Source of the DNA: Heliocidaris erythrogramma | Taxonomy: Eukaryota; Echinodermata; Echinoidea; Camarodonta; Echinometridae | DNA length: 64,000 nt | Assembly (NCBI GenBank): GCA_025617745.1 | Contig: CM046858.1 | Coordinates: 29,898,534 to 29,962,533, forward strand | Direction: 5' to 3' | Shown: positions 45,740-57,621 of the stretch, piece by piece | Position numbering within the stretch: position 1 is the stretch's first letter | How the letters are laid out: each line of letters opens with the position of its first letter | Program-made: the position numbers and the translations under genes | Notes under the pieces: generated by a model | Database searches by the model: none | Told to the model about the DNA's origin: nothing | The model's input: the letters and a program-made list of their open reading frames with translations, nothing else

Positions 45740-46154
45740 GTTACGAAGGAGCTCTCAGATGAGCACCAACGACAGTTGTACTCGCTACTTCTCGAGTTCG
45801 ATGACGTACTCACTGATGTTCCAGGGATCACTACGGCTGGATATCATGACATTTGACTCATTCACGACGAACCGGTGAGAAGTCGACCCTACCCATTGCC
45901 CCCGAAGAGACAAGTAGTCAAGGATGAAATAAAGGAGATGATAGATTTTGGTGTGATCGAGCAGTCAACCTCTCCTTACGCATCTCCAATTGTCTTGGTC
46001 AGAAAAAAGGATGGTAGTAATAGGTTTTGCTGTGATTTTAAGAAGATCAATGCTGTGACCGTCCCAGATGGTGAACCTATACCGGACCAGGAGGAGATAT
46101 TTGCGAAACTCACGGGTAACAACTTCTTCACAAAAATTGACTTAACAAAGGGGT
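45740..46154 (+). pseudogene. Ty3/gypsy (gmr1-like) reverse transcriptase, first half
   Basis: Reads LSDEHQRQLYSLLLEFDDVL, then EPVRSRPYPLPPKRQVVKDE, DFGVIEQSTSPYASPIVLVR and KKDGSNRFCCDFKKIN, ending KIDLTKG. These are RT blocks 1-3 of Ty3/gypsy. The linker carries stops and frame changes. Interrupted at 46154; resumes at 55816. Confidence 0.9.
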
Positions 46155-47267
46155 CTTCCGGTGCCAGGCCAAATACCCCTCCAGTGCCAAGGGTTTTGTT
46201 GGGTTTGTAAATTTCGCGAAGAGTAAGCTGTGTTTGATATTAGAGCGCTCATATCTCTTTCCCAATGCATCTTACAATGAAACTTTGTACACATGAAATA
46301 TTGTAGAGTTTATGGTCTTTACAATGGTGTTAGTCTCTATACAATTTTCTGTTCATATATGTAGTAAAATATGGCGTATATGAAATCATTTTTTTCAATC
46401 AGGAAAATGGAGGGAAGCCTACTGTTTGAGAGCAAATTAACTGAAAGTTCTAAGAGATTAAAAAAAAAAAAAAATATAACAATAATGGTCAATGTTTTAC
46501 CTTTTGAATGATATATACATTGATGGGGTAATATAGAAAATAGGGCGAAAATAATGCTATTTATGTATCAAATGCTATTCCCAATCAAAATTGTCGTCAC
46601 TGAACAAGTGACTGGTAAGCATACACAAAGGAGGCGTGACCTGCTTTGCCTATGCCTTCCATAAAAGGCATGGCGCAAAATGAAAGGGCCAATCAGAGCA
46701 TAACAATAGCGTCCATAGACATGTAAGCTACAGCAGAGCATTGTTCACAAACTCCACTGCACTATGTGTGCTCAATCGTGCATTTTCTTTTGCGTAGTCT
46801 TCAATATGAGACCCTGTAACTATGTTTGTGTTTTGAAATAAAATACATGTATCGAGAAAATGAGAGTTCAAAAGGAAAGACGCATGTGGGCAATTCCATG
46901 AAAAATGTTCACTTTAGTAAAAAAATGAAGTTTGCAATTGCACTTAAACTCTCAAATATTCTTGAAAAGTAATGTATAAATGTTCATTTTCCAATAGACA
47001 AATCATTAAACTGACAAATTTTCGTATTTTTTTCCACCAGTGAAAATCTAATATGATGTATCGCAATAACACAAAAATGTGGCTATTTTTGAAGAGTTTA
47101 TTCTTCCTGTCTCTAATGAAGGCCTAAAATCTACTGGAGGTCTCCTTCAACTTTTAAACAGTAGTTCAGTGTACATATCAACAGAAACTCACAATGAATG
47201 TTTATATCATTCATCAATTTTCGAGGCATTGATCCTCAAAATTGTGTGATTTCTTTATCATTAGAAG

Positions 47268-48975
47268 TGTCATGTCCGTTACGTTTTTCACTTAAAGTTT
47301 TCATAGCCAACAGGAAATTTGTATTTGGTTACTGTAAATTCAGTTTCTATGTTAGAACTAAATCCCCTTACATGTGTAGCAACCATTTTTCCTTACCACT
47401 GTCAGTTTTCAAGCAAATGGCGTAACGGACATGACACTTTGCGTAACGGACATGACACTTTATATACGACAAGTGGCAGAAACCACATTGTGGGCTCCAT
47501 TTAATAGATTGATTATTATTTTCAATTGCTTGAGGATAGTGGGATGTTTCTAGATACTAGTGACTCATAAATATAAATCTGCTTGTTATATTTAAGACAC
47601 AACAACAAGCAGATTTTCCAATTTACCCATGGAAGTCTGTAGATTTCAGATGATCTTGCTAGCCCTGTTATGTAATCCCATTCCAACATCTTGATCATGA
47701 TTGATGACCAACATGCAGCAGCAGGTATGTCCCTGTTTATTTACAAATGTACATAGTGGATTACTGAAGCCAAGACAATGCAGTTCCACTATTGGCCATC
47801 TCCCTAGCACTTTTCCACGATAACTTTGACCTCATTTCATAATGACACTGGTTTGTGGAACTGCTTTAGTGCATGTTGCAGATACATGTAGTTAACTTTC
47901 TTTCTTTAAAACTGATGTGAATCATTCAGGACATTTTCATGATATGTTCAAACTTTTGATCAGGTCTGGTTCATTAAGTTTTCTTTGCCTCAAAGCTTGA
48001 GACGTGCTCTACTTTGTTGTATGTTGTTGTGGTACTCTAAGCATTATATTCCATGCATTGTAGTACAGTTGTTAGATCACTAAAACCTGCAAAAAAGAAC
48101 TTAGATGTGTTATTATTTAACATTTGGTAGTAGTACTGAGCTGTTAGTTTTGTCTTTTTTATGCCAAATGTTTTTTTGAAAGAAAGAAGTGAAGATATGG
48201 TTCACTTCACAAGGGTGTCATGTCCGTTACGCTAGCATATTAATACTATCTGAGAAATATTAGCCTATAAAGGAGAAAACACCATAGCATCAACTAATAA
48301 TTTGTTCTGTTTTGGTATGGAGGGTAGTATTAACTAAAATGTATCATAAATTGTAGCTAGCTGGTGCAGAAGCAAGTTTGCTTTATTTTTTATATCTTGT
48401 GTAAACATTGAAAAACCAACCCTTCTAAAATTACAGAAATATATGAGATAGTACAGAATACCAGTTATGATGTGTGTCCCTATCTTTCAACCTTACTATA
48501 TGAACAATAAAATATCTGCCATATCTCGTAATAAAACAAATATGTCCGCTCACAAAAAGTGGACAAAACTGTCATGTCCGTTACGCTCAATGCGTCATGT
48601 CCGTTACGCTACATTCTGAGCTATAAAAAAAGAATGCAATGTAAAACTAATCTCAAACATGAATTTATGATTACAGCATGACTTTAAGTTATAATTAATA
48701 CCCAAACCAGGTTCATTCTATCCCAAAACTCACAGGAATTTTCGTAATAAAAAGTAGGTTAAAAAGCCTTGTCCATTTTGTGTCATGTCCGTTACGCTCA
48801 CAACGAGTGCATTTTCTCCACAACCGTTCAATAAAATGATGTGAAATTTCATGAGTATATCCCTGATAGTCAAATGTGTCTGATAAACTCAATAAAAATT
48901 GTTTGGAGACTGCCAATTCTATTGTGTGATGTTTTGAATTACAAAAAACTGTCTGAATGTCATGTCCGTTACGCT
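47268..48975. repeat. eight copies of an 18-bp motif TGTCATGTCCGTTACGCT
   Basis: Plus orientation at 47268-47283 (last two bases differ), 48216-48233, 48571-48587, 48594-48610, 48781-48798 and 48958-48975. Minus orientation at 47421-47436 and 47442-47457. Spacing is irregular (7-760 bp), the surrounding sequence is unrelated between copies, and the core TCATGTCCGTTACG is invariant. Such dispersed invariance points to a protein-binding site or recombined ends, not a simple tandem repeat. Confidence 0.85.
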
Positions 48976-49829
48976 GGAATTGACCATGTATAGAGAAATC
49001 TGAGTCACATATCTTGGATCAAAGTTTATGGGATATATGTGAGTATTTCCTACCTAAATAACGAGTATACATTTGAGATATATCCAAAATAAAGATGAAA
49101 AGAAATTGGCTTTGGGCGTTTTGAGGTATACTTGCAGTAGTTATCATTTCCCGTTGTGGCCCCCTTCCCTTTTGATTTAGTGATATAAATCATGAATGAA
49201 TGAATGAATAGACTAAAAGGGTTGAAAACACATTAGGGTAGTTAATTTGCACATTAGTTATAATTTTAAATAAAGGCAGTTATGTTTTGACCCGTACGTG
49301 TAAATAATGCTGCATGTTACTTTTGAAGAAAAAAAAAGCATTTTGCATCGTGCATAACACGCTCGTGGCTTTTCTCAAAATCAAGTGATTCTTCGTCCAC
49401 GTTCTATAATAGGCTGGGATCAAACCGATAGCACAACATTGATCACAACAGTAAACAAAATTAAACTAAACAAATGAGAGAGACTGCCACGCTCTGATCC
49501 CCGATCTAATATAACCAGCAGTGAGCGAGTCCAATTCTGAAGAAAAAATATTTTCTTTCCGGGTTCGGGAAAAAATTCAAATGCTGCTACCCCCCCCCCC
49601 CCCTTCCCACACACCCACACATACACACTTACACACCACCACTGCTCTCGAGTGTCAGATGGCGCAGCCCGGCGTGAATCCCGAACTCGTATACCTGGGA
49701 AGGAAATTCACGCCCTCTGGGAAAATATTGCCCCCCCCCCCCTCCCCTTCTGTCAGCGAGACTCGAAATAAAAGTAAAGTTGCTGGATTAGTATCGCGAA
49801 GGAAAAAATTCCATCGGAGAATACAATTA

Positions 49830-51625
49830 AATTGCTCGTCCCTCTCTCTCTCCCCTATCTCTTTCTCAACTCTCTCTTCACCCTGTCCTTCACAGTCACT
49901 ATGTCTATTTCTCTCATCTCTCTCTCTCTCTCTCTCACACACAGACACACATACAAACACACACCCTTTCAATTTCTCTTGCGCTCTCGTGTGAATCGTT
50001 TGTTTTATGCTACGGATTTTTTTTATTGATTCGCGGAGAAAGATTCTTTGTAAGTGAGAAGTTCTAATGGTAGAAAACTGGCGTAGATAAACTATCATTA
50101 CTTTTTGCTTAGGTAAAAATTCTGCTTAGGTAAAAATAGTTTAGAAGAAAAATACAAATATTAGCCATCATGGTATTTCCTGCGATCATCGATCATTAGC
50201 CATTATCTATAGCAACATCGAAGGATTGAACTTTCTTTTCAGGAGTCTATAATCCCGCACTCTACCATCCCCCGTTCTTAGAAATTGGGGCACATGGATG
50301 GACCATTATCCAAAACACCGGATTAGGGTACATAGAGTTTCATCAGGACTCTATTCCCCACCCCCTCCTCCAGCTAATGCCACCACCACTATTATTTGTG
50401 CACTATTATATAAACGCATTGATGTTATAATATAGACCTTTAGATCATCTCCCCTCATCATCATGCTGGTCCCCACCCGATCGCCCTCTCAATCTTCTCC
50501 TCTCACCAGGCTATCACTCTCTCGCTCATTCAACTTCTGTTGTGTTCTCGTGTTGAATCGTTTTTTGTTTGATTCTATTTTTTGTTTTGCTTGATTCTTA
50601 TCAAAACCCATCTCCAATATTTCTCTTAAAAAATAATGAGAAATAAAGAAAAATAAAATAATATAAGAATATTAAGAATAAATTAAGAATAAATAAGAAA
50701 CTATTGAATATTGAACTTAGCAATAATATTTGTTTTCGCGAGATAAGAGGGCGCGGGGAATATGTAAGTTAGAAGTATCAAGTAGAAAGTAAAAAAAGCA
50801 TGCGGAGATAAATGAGCATTACTTTTCGTTAGATCAGATCATCCCATCATAATGTTTGCTCATCCCTGCTCTGTCACTCCATCCCTCTTACTCTCTCTTT
50901 CTCAACTCTCCATTCTCTCACATTCTCTATCTCCGATTTCGATGTCTATATTCTGGGCGGATTTACCAATTTGATCACGCAAAGAAAGAAATAATGAGAG
51001 GGAAAACAAATATATGAATAGGCAAGTATAAAAACCGAAAAGAGAGAAAGAAAAATATAGGAAAGAAATACGGAAAAATACGAAGAGAGGATTAGAAAAT
51101 GGGATGGGAAAACAGGGAAAACGTGAAGAAAGATAGATACAGATTGAAGAGCAGAAAAACAAATTGAAATAATGAAAGAAGTAAACAAAGAAATAAAAAG
51201 AAATACACAAGAAACGATAGAAGTGAGAGGAAGAAACAATGCATAGTATAGATTAATATATATATATATATATATATTTATAATGTATATATTTTATAAA
51301 TAATCTCTGCAGCCCCACCCTCTCTTTCTCTCAGTTCATGATGTCTCGCTCTCTCTCTCTCTCTCTTTCTGTTTTGTTTATTTCCCTCTCCGTCTCTCTC
51401 TCTCTGTCATTCTCTCTCTCATTTAACTCTTTTTGCGTTCTCTTGATGACCATTTTTTTTTTGCTTTATTCCTTGTCTTCTTTGCTTTGCTCGCTTCTTA
51501 TTTCAATCTTAGTTTCGATATAATTCAATATCTCGTTTCCACTCATCATCTGCTTTTCACCCCACTCTCGCCCTCCCTCTCTCTATCAGCTCCCTCGTCC
51601 TCTCATCATCCCCCGCGTTTGTAAT
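49830..51625. repeat. pyrimidine-rich arm with TC/CA microsatellites
   Basis: Plus strand is dominated by TCTC and CTCT runs (49842-49945, 51340-51425) and holds poly-C runs at 49591 and 49732. Blocks near 50520-50620 (TTCTCGTGTTGAATCGTTTT) recur inverted at 53370-53470. ORFs here are low-complexity. Confidence 0.75.
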
Positions 51626-51725
51626 GTCTTTATATTGTTTTCTTCACTGTACATGGTTCTACCCTCTAAAATAACCATTCTCTCTTTTCCCCATTATTAT
51701 TTTTCTCTCATTGGTTTCTATCTAG

Positions 51726-52405
51726 CTATCACTTTCTATGTTACATTTCCATGTAAACTCTCTCTCTTTCCATTCGCCTGTATAGAAATTATATTGTGTA
51801 GGTAGATCTTTTGGTAAATAAGGTTACAACCGCTCTATTTTTTTTAATATATTACTCTAATTGATGAACCGGGATTTTAACTGAAATAAAATATCCAAAT
51901 AATAGCATAGTGGCACGAGCAGGAGGGGGGTATAGAGTCCTGACGCAGATCCTGGTGCAAACAAAAGTCCTATGCCCTCTGCCAGTATTTTGGATAATGG
52001 TGAATAGTCCATCAATGGGCCCCGATTTCTAAGAACATCCTGTCATAAATTGCTACATGGCGATCGCATAGAGTTAGGGGGTGGGGGTTATAGACCCCTG
52101 AGAAGAAAAGTTCTATCCCGTGGCGTGTTCCCATAGACAATGGCCAATAGTCGATGATCGCAACAAAATAATGCATGATGGCTAGTGTTTTGGTTTCTCT
52201 TCCAATCTATTTCTACCCATTTGTGATACTTCTCTCTTGCATTTTCCGCCCCCCCCCCCCTTTATCTTGTAAGAAAATAAATTATGGCTACGTTCAATAT
52301 TTAGCAGTTTCTTAATTTCTTGAGGCCTAGTAACTGAGTGAGGCAGATCGTAGATAATTATGTTGAATATGGGGCGTGAATAAATTAAAAATGAGTGGAA
52401 AGAGG
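51726..52405 (+). repeat. duplicated 0.7 kb block, copy 1
   Basis: Direct copy of 54224-55038. It contains a G run of about 6 (51926) and a C run of about 12 (52250). Shared words include ATCACTTTCTATGTTACATT and TTCTTAATTTCTTGAGGCCT. Confidence 0.9.
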
Positions 52406-52409
52406 TTAA

Positions 52410-53313
52410 AGGAGAATTAACCTCAAACAATAAAGACGATAGTGTTCAAAGGTGTTATTTATTCCTACTTGTTAGACTATATGGCTTCGCGTCAAAATAT
52501 ACGAGATCGATACGAATCAAGATTTTCTGAGCAAAATTTATCATCTGCTAGCAATATGTATCGTCTGCTAGCAATACATGGGGGCTGCCATTTTTTTATG
52601 TGTACAAGAAGATTTTCTTAATCCAAATGCCCAATTGCCTTTTTCAAAATTAAAAACCCATTTGAGATTAAAAATATAGAATAGATATGTCAATTTATTT
52701 TTAAACTGAAGATTTCCTTATATATTTCTGTTGAAAATCGATATTCGCTTAATATAAATCTATTTTCTACATACTGTGACGCAATGGACGGAGCAAATTA
52801 ATTCAAATTTTATGGATGCTTCTTCCCTGAGCATCTATAGCGGCAAACTATGCATTCACCTGCTTTCGGATAATGGGACTTGAAAAGTCAGAATGCATGC
52901 TGCATATATTATGTTCTGCTCTGTTTGGCAAACCCAAGAAAACAGATTTTTGTTAAGCAAAACCAGACAATTTAAAAGTATCATTATAAAGATTTAATTT
53001 TTATAAATCATGCAAACACCCACTTTATATTTTTCGTCACATATGGGATTTTAGGTAATGAAGAAAATCAATTTAGGTCTTGGATTCAAAATATCTTCCT
53101 GACCGGAACATTTCTCAATGGTTCATGTACAAATCCAAATCAGCAAGAAAATGGCAGCCCCCATGTAAATGAGTAGGAGACGATACCGGGTGTTGGAATA
53201 TCTTTATTTATACCCTTTTCTAATATCTTATTAGAAAATGATTTAGGCCAATAAGTAGGAATATATTACACCTTTCAATATAAGTAAATTTGTACTCAGG
53301 GGTTAATTCTCCT
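52410..53313. mobile_element. T2-like MITE with TTAAAGGAG ends
   Basis: 904 bp between TTAA at 52406-52409 and 53314-53317. Ends AGGAGAATTAACC and GGTTAATTCTCCT are perfect inverted repeats. The left end TTAAAGGAG fits the TTAAAGGRR pattern of T2/Kolobok-type MITEs. No ORF. Confidence 0.8.
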
Positions 53314-53419
53314 TTAAGGGATTCATAACTTACTGCGCTTACTGCGTTTTAGCGTCTTTTTTATTTGCAGAGGAATATTGGAGATAGGTTTTGATAATCA
53401 TCAAGCAAAACAAACGTAC

Positions 53420-53905
53420 CTCAAAACATACGATTCAACACGAGAACGCAAAAGGAGTTGAGTGAGTGAGATGGATAAAGATAGAAAGAGAGATATAAAT
53501 TTGATGATTGCAAAGGACGAGACAAAGAAGAGAATTGGGAAAGAGAGAAGAAAAAAGGAGAGATGAGAGAGAGAAAAAAAGGAGAGATGAGGGCGAGAAA
53601 AGTTTACAGAGGTAAAGAGAAAGTGATAGTGGTAAGATGGGTTATTGAGAGGGAGGGGCGAGAGCGAGAGAGAGAAATAGAGATATGATGATTGCAAAGG
53701 ACGAGACGAGGAGAAGAGAGTTGGGAACGAGAAAGGAAAAAAAGAGATATGAGGGCCAGAAAAGTTTAGAGAGGTAATGAGAAAGTAATAAAGGTAAGAT
53801 TGAGATGGAGGGAGGGAGAGAGAACGATGGAGAGAGAGAGAGGAGAGAGAGAGAGCGAGATGATGACGACTGTAAATGACGGGGCGAGGAGGAGAGAGTT
53901 GGGAT

Positions 53906-53938
<33 letters not shown>

Positions 53939-54035
53939 TATATACTTATTGAGATGTGAGGGCGGGAAGATTTTAGAACGAGAGGTAATGAGGAAATGGG
54001 AAAACGATAGATTGAAAGAGTGGAGGTAGGGTGGG
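53420..54035. repeat. purine-rich arm with (GA)n runs
   Basis: The plus strand is almost all A and G, with repeated GATGATTGCAAAGGACGAGAC and GAGAGAGAGA runs. It is the complement-type counterpart of the pyrimidine-rich arm at 49830-51625, with true inverted homology at its outer edge (53370-53470). Confidence 0.75.
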
Positions 54036-54223
54036 GTAGGGGCCAGTAACTATGACAATTAGGATCTAGAGTTCTGCATTATATCGAATAATATATATTC
54101 CTATAACAACAGTTTGTTTATTATGCAAAGAATGAACCCAATTTTGATTTTACTGTTATATATTATTGTTCGATGTCAATATTATTTAGTTTGTATTGTT
54201 TTGCAAGGACAATTAAGTTATCA

Positions 54224-55038
54224 GCTATCACTTTCTATGTTACATTTCCATGTAAACTCTCTCTCTTTCCATTCGCCTGTATAGAAATTATATTGTGTAG
54301 GTAGATCTTTTGGTAAATAAGGTTACAACCGCTCTATTTTTTTTTATATTACTCTAATTGATGAACCGGGATTTTAACTGAAATGAAATATCCAAATAAT
54401 AGCATAGTGGCACGAGCAGGAGGGGGGGGGGGGGGGGGGGGGGGGTATAGAGTCCTGACGCAGATCCTGGTGCAAACAAAAGTCCTATGCCCTCTGCCAG
54501 TATTTTGGATAATGGTGAATAGTCCATCAATGGGCCCCGATTTCTAAGAACATCCTGTCATAAATTGCTACATGGAGATCGCATAGAGTTAGGGGGTGGG
54601 GGTTATAGACCCCTGAGAAGAAAAGTTCTATCCCGTGGCGTGTTCCCATAGACAATGGCCAATAGTCGATGATCGCAACAAAATAATGCATGATGCATAG
54701 TATTTTGGTTTCTCTTGCAATCTATTTCTACCCAAGCAGAATAACCAAATAACGCGGTGCTTCATTAGTATAACATCATACAGACAACTATTGATACTAA
54801 TCTAATGAAAAATAATGCTCCTTAAATATCAATTTTATTTACGCATGTTTTTTTAATTTGTGATACTTCTCTCTTGCATTTTCCGCCCCCCCCCCCCCCC
54901 CCCCCCTTATCTTGTAAGAAAATAAATTATGGCTACGTTCAATATTTAGCAGTTTCTTAATTTCTTGAGGCCTAGTAACTGTGGGTGAGGCAGATCGTAG
55001 ATAATTATGTTGAATATGGCGTGAATAAATCAAAAATG
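54224..55038 (+). repeat. duplicated 0.7 kb block, copy 2
   Basis: As 51726-52405, but with a G run of about 25 at 54421-54445, a C run of about 22 at 54886-54906, and about 110 bp of extra sequence at 54735-54848. Confidence 0.9.
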
Positions 55039-55815
55039 GTAAGACATAATAAAAGTAGAAGAATGAAAATATAAAGGCGATACAAAATAACAACTGAACA
55101 GAAAGCGAATGCAAACTTTATGGTATATACAAAATAATACAGAAGACATGTTTTTAACATTTTATAGATCTCCACAGACATACTGAGAGGGTTATAGACA
55201 AACATGATAATAGTATGCAAAAAAAAATAAAAAATAATGACACACGCATCACGTAACGATTTTGTGAACAAGTTTCAATCACCCAAGTCATATGTATTGA
55301 GTGGAGGGAAAAGCCTTGACACGAGAATAATAACATTTAGACTCACGCTTCACCAGCTCTTTCAATCATGAATATTCATACTATGCTGGCGAATAAGCGA
55401 GCTGCATTTGGAACGCTGTTCTGCCATTGGTCAACTCCGAGCTCATTTTCCCGGGAGACTAACACAGGATGTCTGCCCATAGACATGCGTGTATTGCCAT
55501 ACACAACGTTTATAACACACGTTCTATTGGGAAACCTTGACGATGCTTGCGGCATTATCCCAAAAAACCTCTTCAAAATACTGCCGAGAAAATATGATTT
55601 TACTCAAAAAATGTTAATATAAACCCATATTTTTGTAATGGTTTATTGAATGCTTAATCTGTTATCAATACATCAATATGAAAAAATCTGAATATAAAGT
55701 TAGTTTTGTATAATTAAAATGGATGAAACAGAAAAAAGTTTATCGGGCAACTATACGTGCCATCGGCACTAAAGGGTTATGGGCAACTATACGTGCCTCC
55801 GGAACCGTAATTGAG
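55039..55815. other. right part of the 9.66 kb insertion, nothing coding
   Basis: Holds an inverted CCAAT box (CCATTGGTCAA near 55433) and, at the very end, two copies of GGGCAACTATACGTGCC (about 55746 and 55780). No gene. Confidence 0.45.
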
Positions 55816-56607
55816 TTAACAAAGGGGTATTGGCAAGTGCCGCTAACAGAGCATACAAAGCCAATGACTGCCTTTGTTACTCAAGATGGACTCTTATCAA
55901 TTCACGACTATGCCATTCGGGTTAATGAATGCACCAGCCAGCTTCAGCCGGGTGATGAGAACAGTGCTCCGTGGTCTTGAATTCGTCGACAATTTCATCG
56001 ACGATATCCTTGTGCACACACCGACATGGGAGCAACATATTGCTGCTCTGCGTTCACTGATGATAATATTGAGGGAGTCAAACCTCAAGGCAAAACCAAG
56101 TAAGTGTTATGTTGGCTTTGCAAAGTTCGACTTCCTAGGACATCAACTCAGCAGGGGATTCCTCAGACCGCTCCACAAGGTGGCCGACATCCAGACGGCA
56201 CCGAGACCAAAGACCAAGAAAGAACTCCGGTCGTTTTTTTGGGCTAGCAGGCTAATATAGGAAGTTTGTCCCACATTTCGCTGCTACTGCCGTTCCGTTG
56301 ACAGATCTTCTGAAGAAAGGGAAACCCAACAGTCTTGAATGGGATGAAGTTCATGAGAACGCATTCTCTAGCTTCAAGACAAAGCTTTCCAGAGAACCAA
56401 TGTGAACCGGATGTGAACAGAGAGTTCATCTTACGTACAGATAGATCGAACACAGGTACAGCAGGAATTTAATGGTGAAAAGTTTCCGATAGCTTATGCT
56501 AGTAAAAAGTTACTGGCTCCAGAGCAAGCCTATTCCACCATCGAGAAGGGGTGTCTAGCAGTAGTTTGGGTCGTTCAGAAATTCGAGACATTTCTTTATG
56601 GACAAAC
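55816..56607 (+). pseudogene. Ty3/gypsy (gmr1-like) RT second half and RNase H
   Basis: Reads LTKGYWQVPLTEHTKPMTAF, then after a frameshift PFGLMNAPASFSRVM, FVDNFIDDILVHTPTW (the x-x-DD catalytic box as FIDD), KFDFLGHQLSRG and KTKKELRSF. RNase H follows with LRTDRSNTGTAGI, FPIAYASKKLLAPEQAYSTI and EKGCLAVVWVVQKFETFLYG. It stops abruptly at 56607, so the RNase H end and any 3' LTR are gone. Several stops and frameshifts. Confidence 0.88.
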
Positions 56608-57308
56608 GGTAGGGGGCGCATGTCGGCGGATGGTGGGGAGCCATTCCTCCGGGATGTCAATGCCGTTATCTCTATTGATATTATTGGGGTGTAAACGGAA
56701 GCGATCCAAATCCGTTTACAAATAAATAAATGAATAGAATAAATTTACAAATAAATAAATGAATAGAATAAAATAAACGGTGTAACTGCGTAATGTTAAA
56801 TCTGTACCATGCCTCCAAATTTACAAACCTGTATAGAAAATGAAATTTTGTCAAGTAGGTTTTCACTCACAGTGCCCTTTTTCAATATTCGTATTTCATT
56901 TCATATATTTATTTCCACTCTCTATAAAATCTTCAAATATATTACTCATCATGTTCACAAATAAGTTTTAAAAATTAAAAGAAACGGGGGAATCATAAAG
57001 GCCAAAGGCTTGTTTGGGATGATTTCCAATACAAATACGTTAAATGAAAATTGCGTCATTCTATGAGAAAACAACTTTTCCAAAAAAGTACGGATAGGAC
57101 AGAGGAAAAGATGAAGAGAGAAATTTTTATGCATTGATACATAGGCCTATATTGTTTCATGATATCTAACTTCATAATTTCTCAACAAGCTTTATATTTC
57201 AAGAAGAAAAACGAGATTTCCTAAGGTAAAGAATGTATGAAATATCAAAATTTAACCAGTTCAATACGTCTGCGGCTATGAAATGTTGCCATGTGCAAAA
57301 AAATCATT
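56608..57308. other. no gene recognised
   Basis: Contains a duplicated ATTTACAAATAAATAAATGAATAG-type block at 56715-56770 (each half about 33 bp). Otherwise AT-rich and featureless. Confidence 0.5.
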
Positions 57309-57580
57309 TTTCCGAAGGTTCATAATTCAGAAGGTTCGTAATTTCGAAACATAAATTTCACATGCTGGGGGTTCATAATTCCGAAAATGATATAGGGTTC
57401 ATAATTCCAAAGGTTCGTAATTCCAAAATTGCAATAAAGCCCAACATGACCTTTCGGAATTACGAACCTTCGGAAATATGAACCCTTTTTAATTTTCGGA
57501 CTTATGAACCCTATTCATTTTCGGAATTACGAACCGTCGGAGTAACGAACCTTCGGAATTATGAACCTTCGGAAAAGCGA
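57309..57580. repeat. palindromic array of GGTTCGTAATTCCGAA words
   Basis: About fourteen words of the type GGTTCATAATTCCGAA / TTCGGAATTACGAACC in both orientations, plus orientation mostly left of 57430 and inverted to the right, so the array can fold on itself. No coding. Confidence 0.8.
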
Positions 57581-57621
57581 CATGTAACCGTGCAAAGGGG
57601 CAGTGGAGCGTCTTTCAGAGG

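Larger units (their letters stand above)
46155..55815. mobile_element. 9.66 kb insertion inside the gypsy RT, type unknown
   Basis: The sequence TTAACAAAGGGGT occurs at 46142-46154 and 55816-55828; extended to the left, 20 bp match with one mismatch. The RT reads across when the insert is skipped. Inner ends: TTCCGGTGCCAGGCC at the left and, inverted, TTCCGGAGGCACG at the right, followed by a second matching block (GCCAAATACCCCTCCAGTGCC-like). No ORF with family features. CCAAT-type boxes point inward near both ends (46690 and 55433). Confidence 0.7.

Noticed and set aside
49521-50098. ORFs of 147-157 codons
   Set aside because: Driven by TC/CA microsatellites and poly-C runs in the pyrimidine-rich arm.
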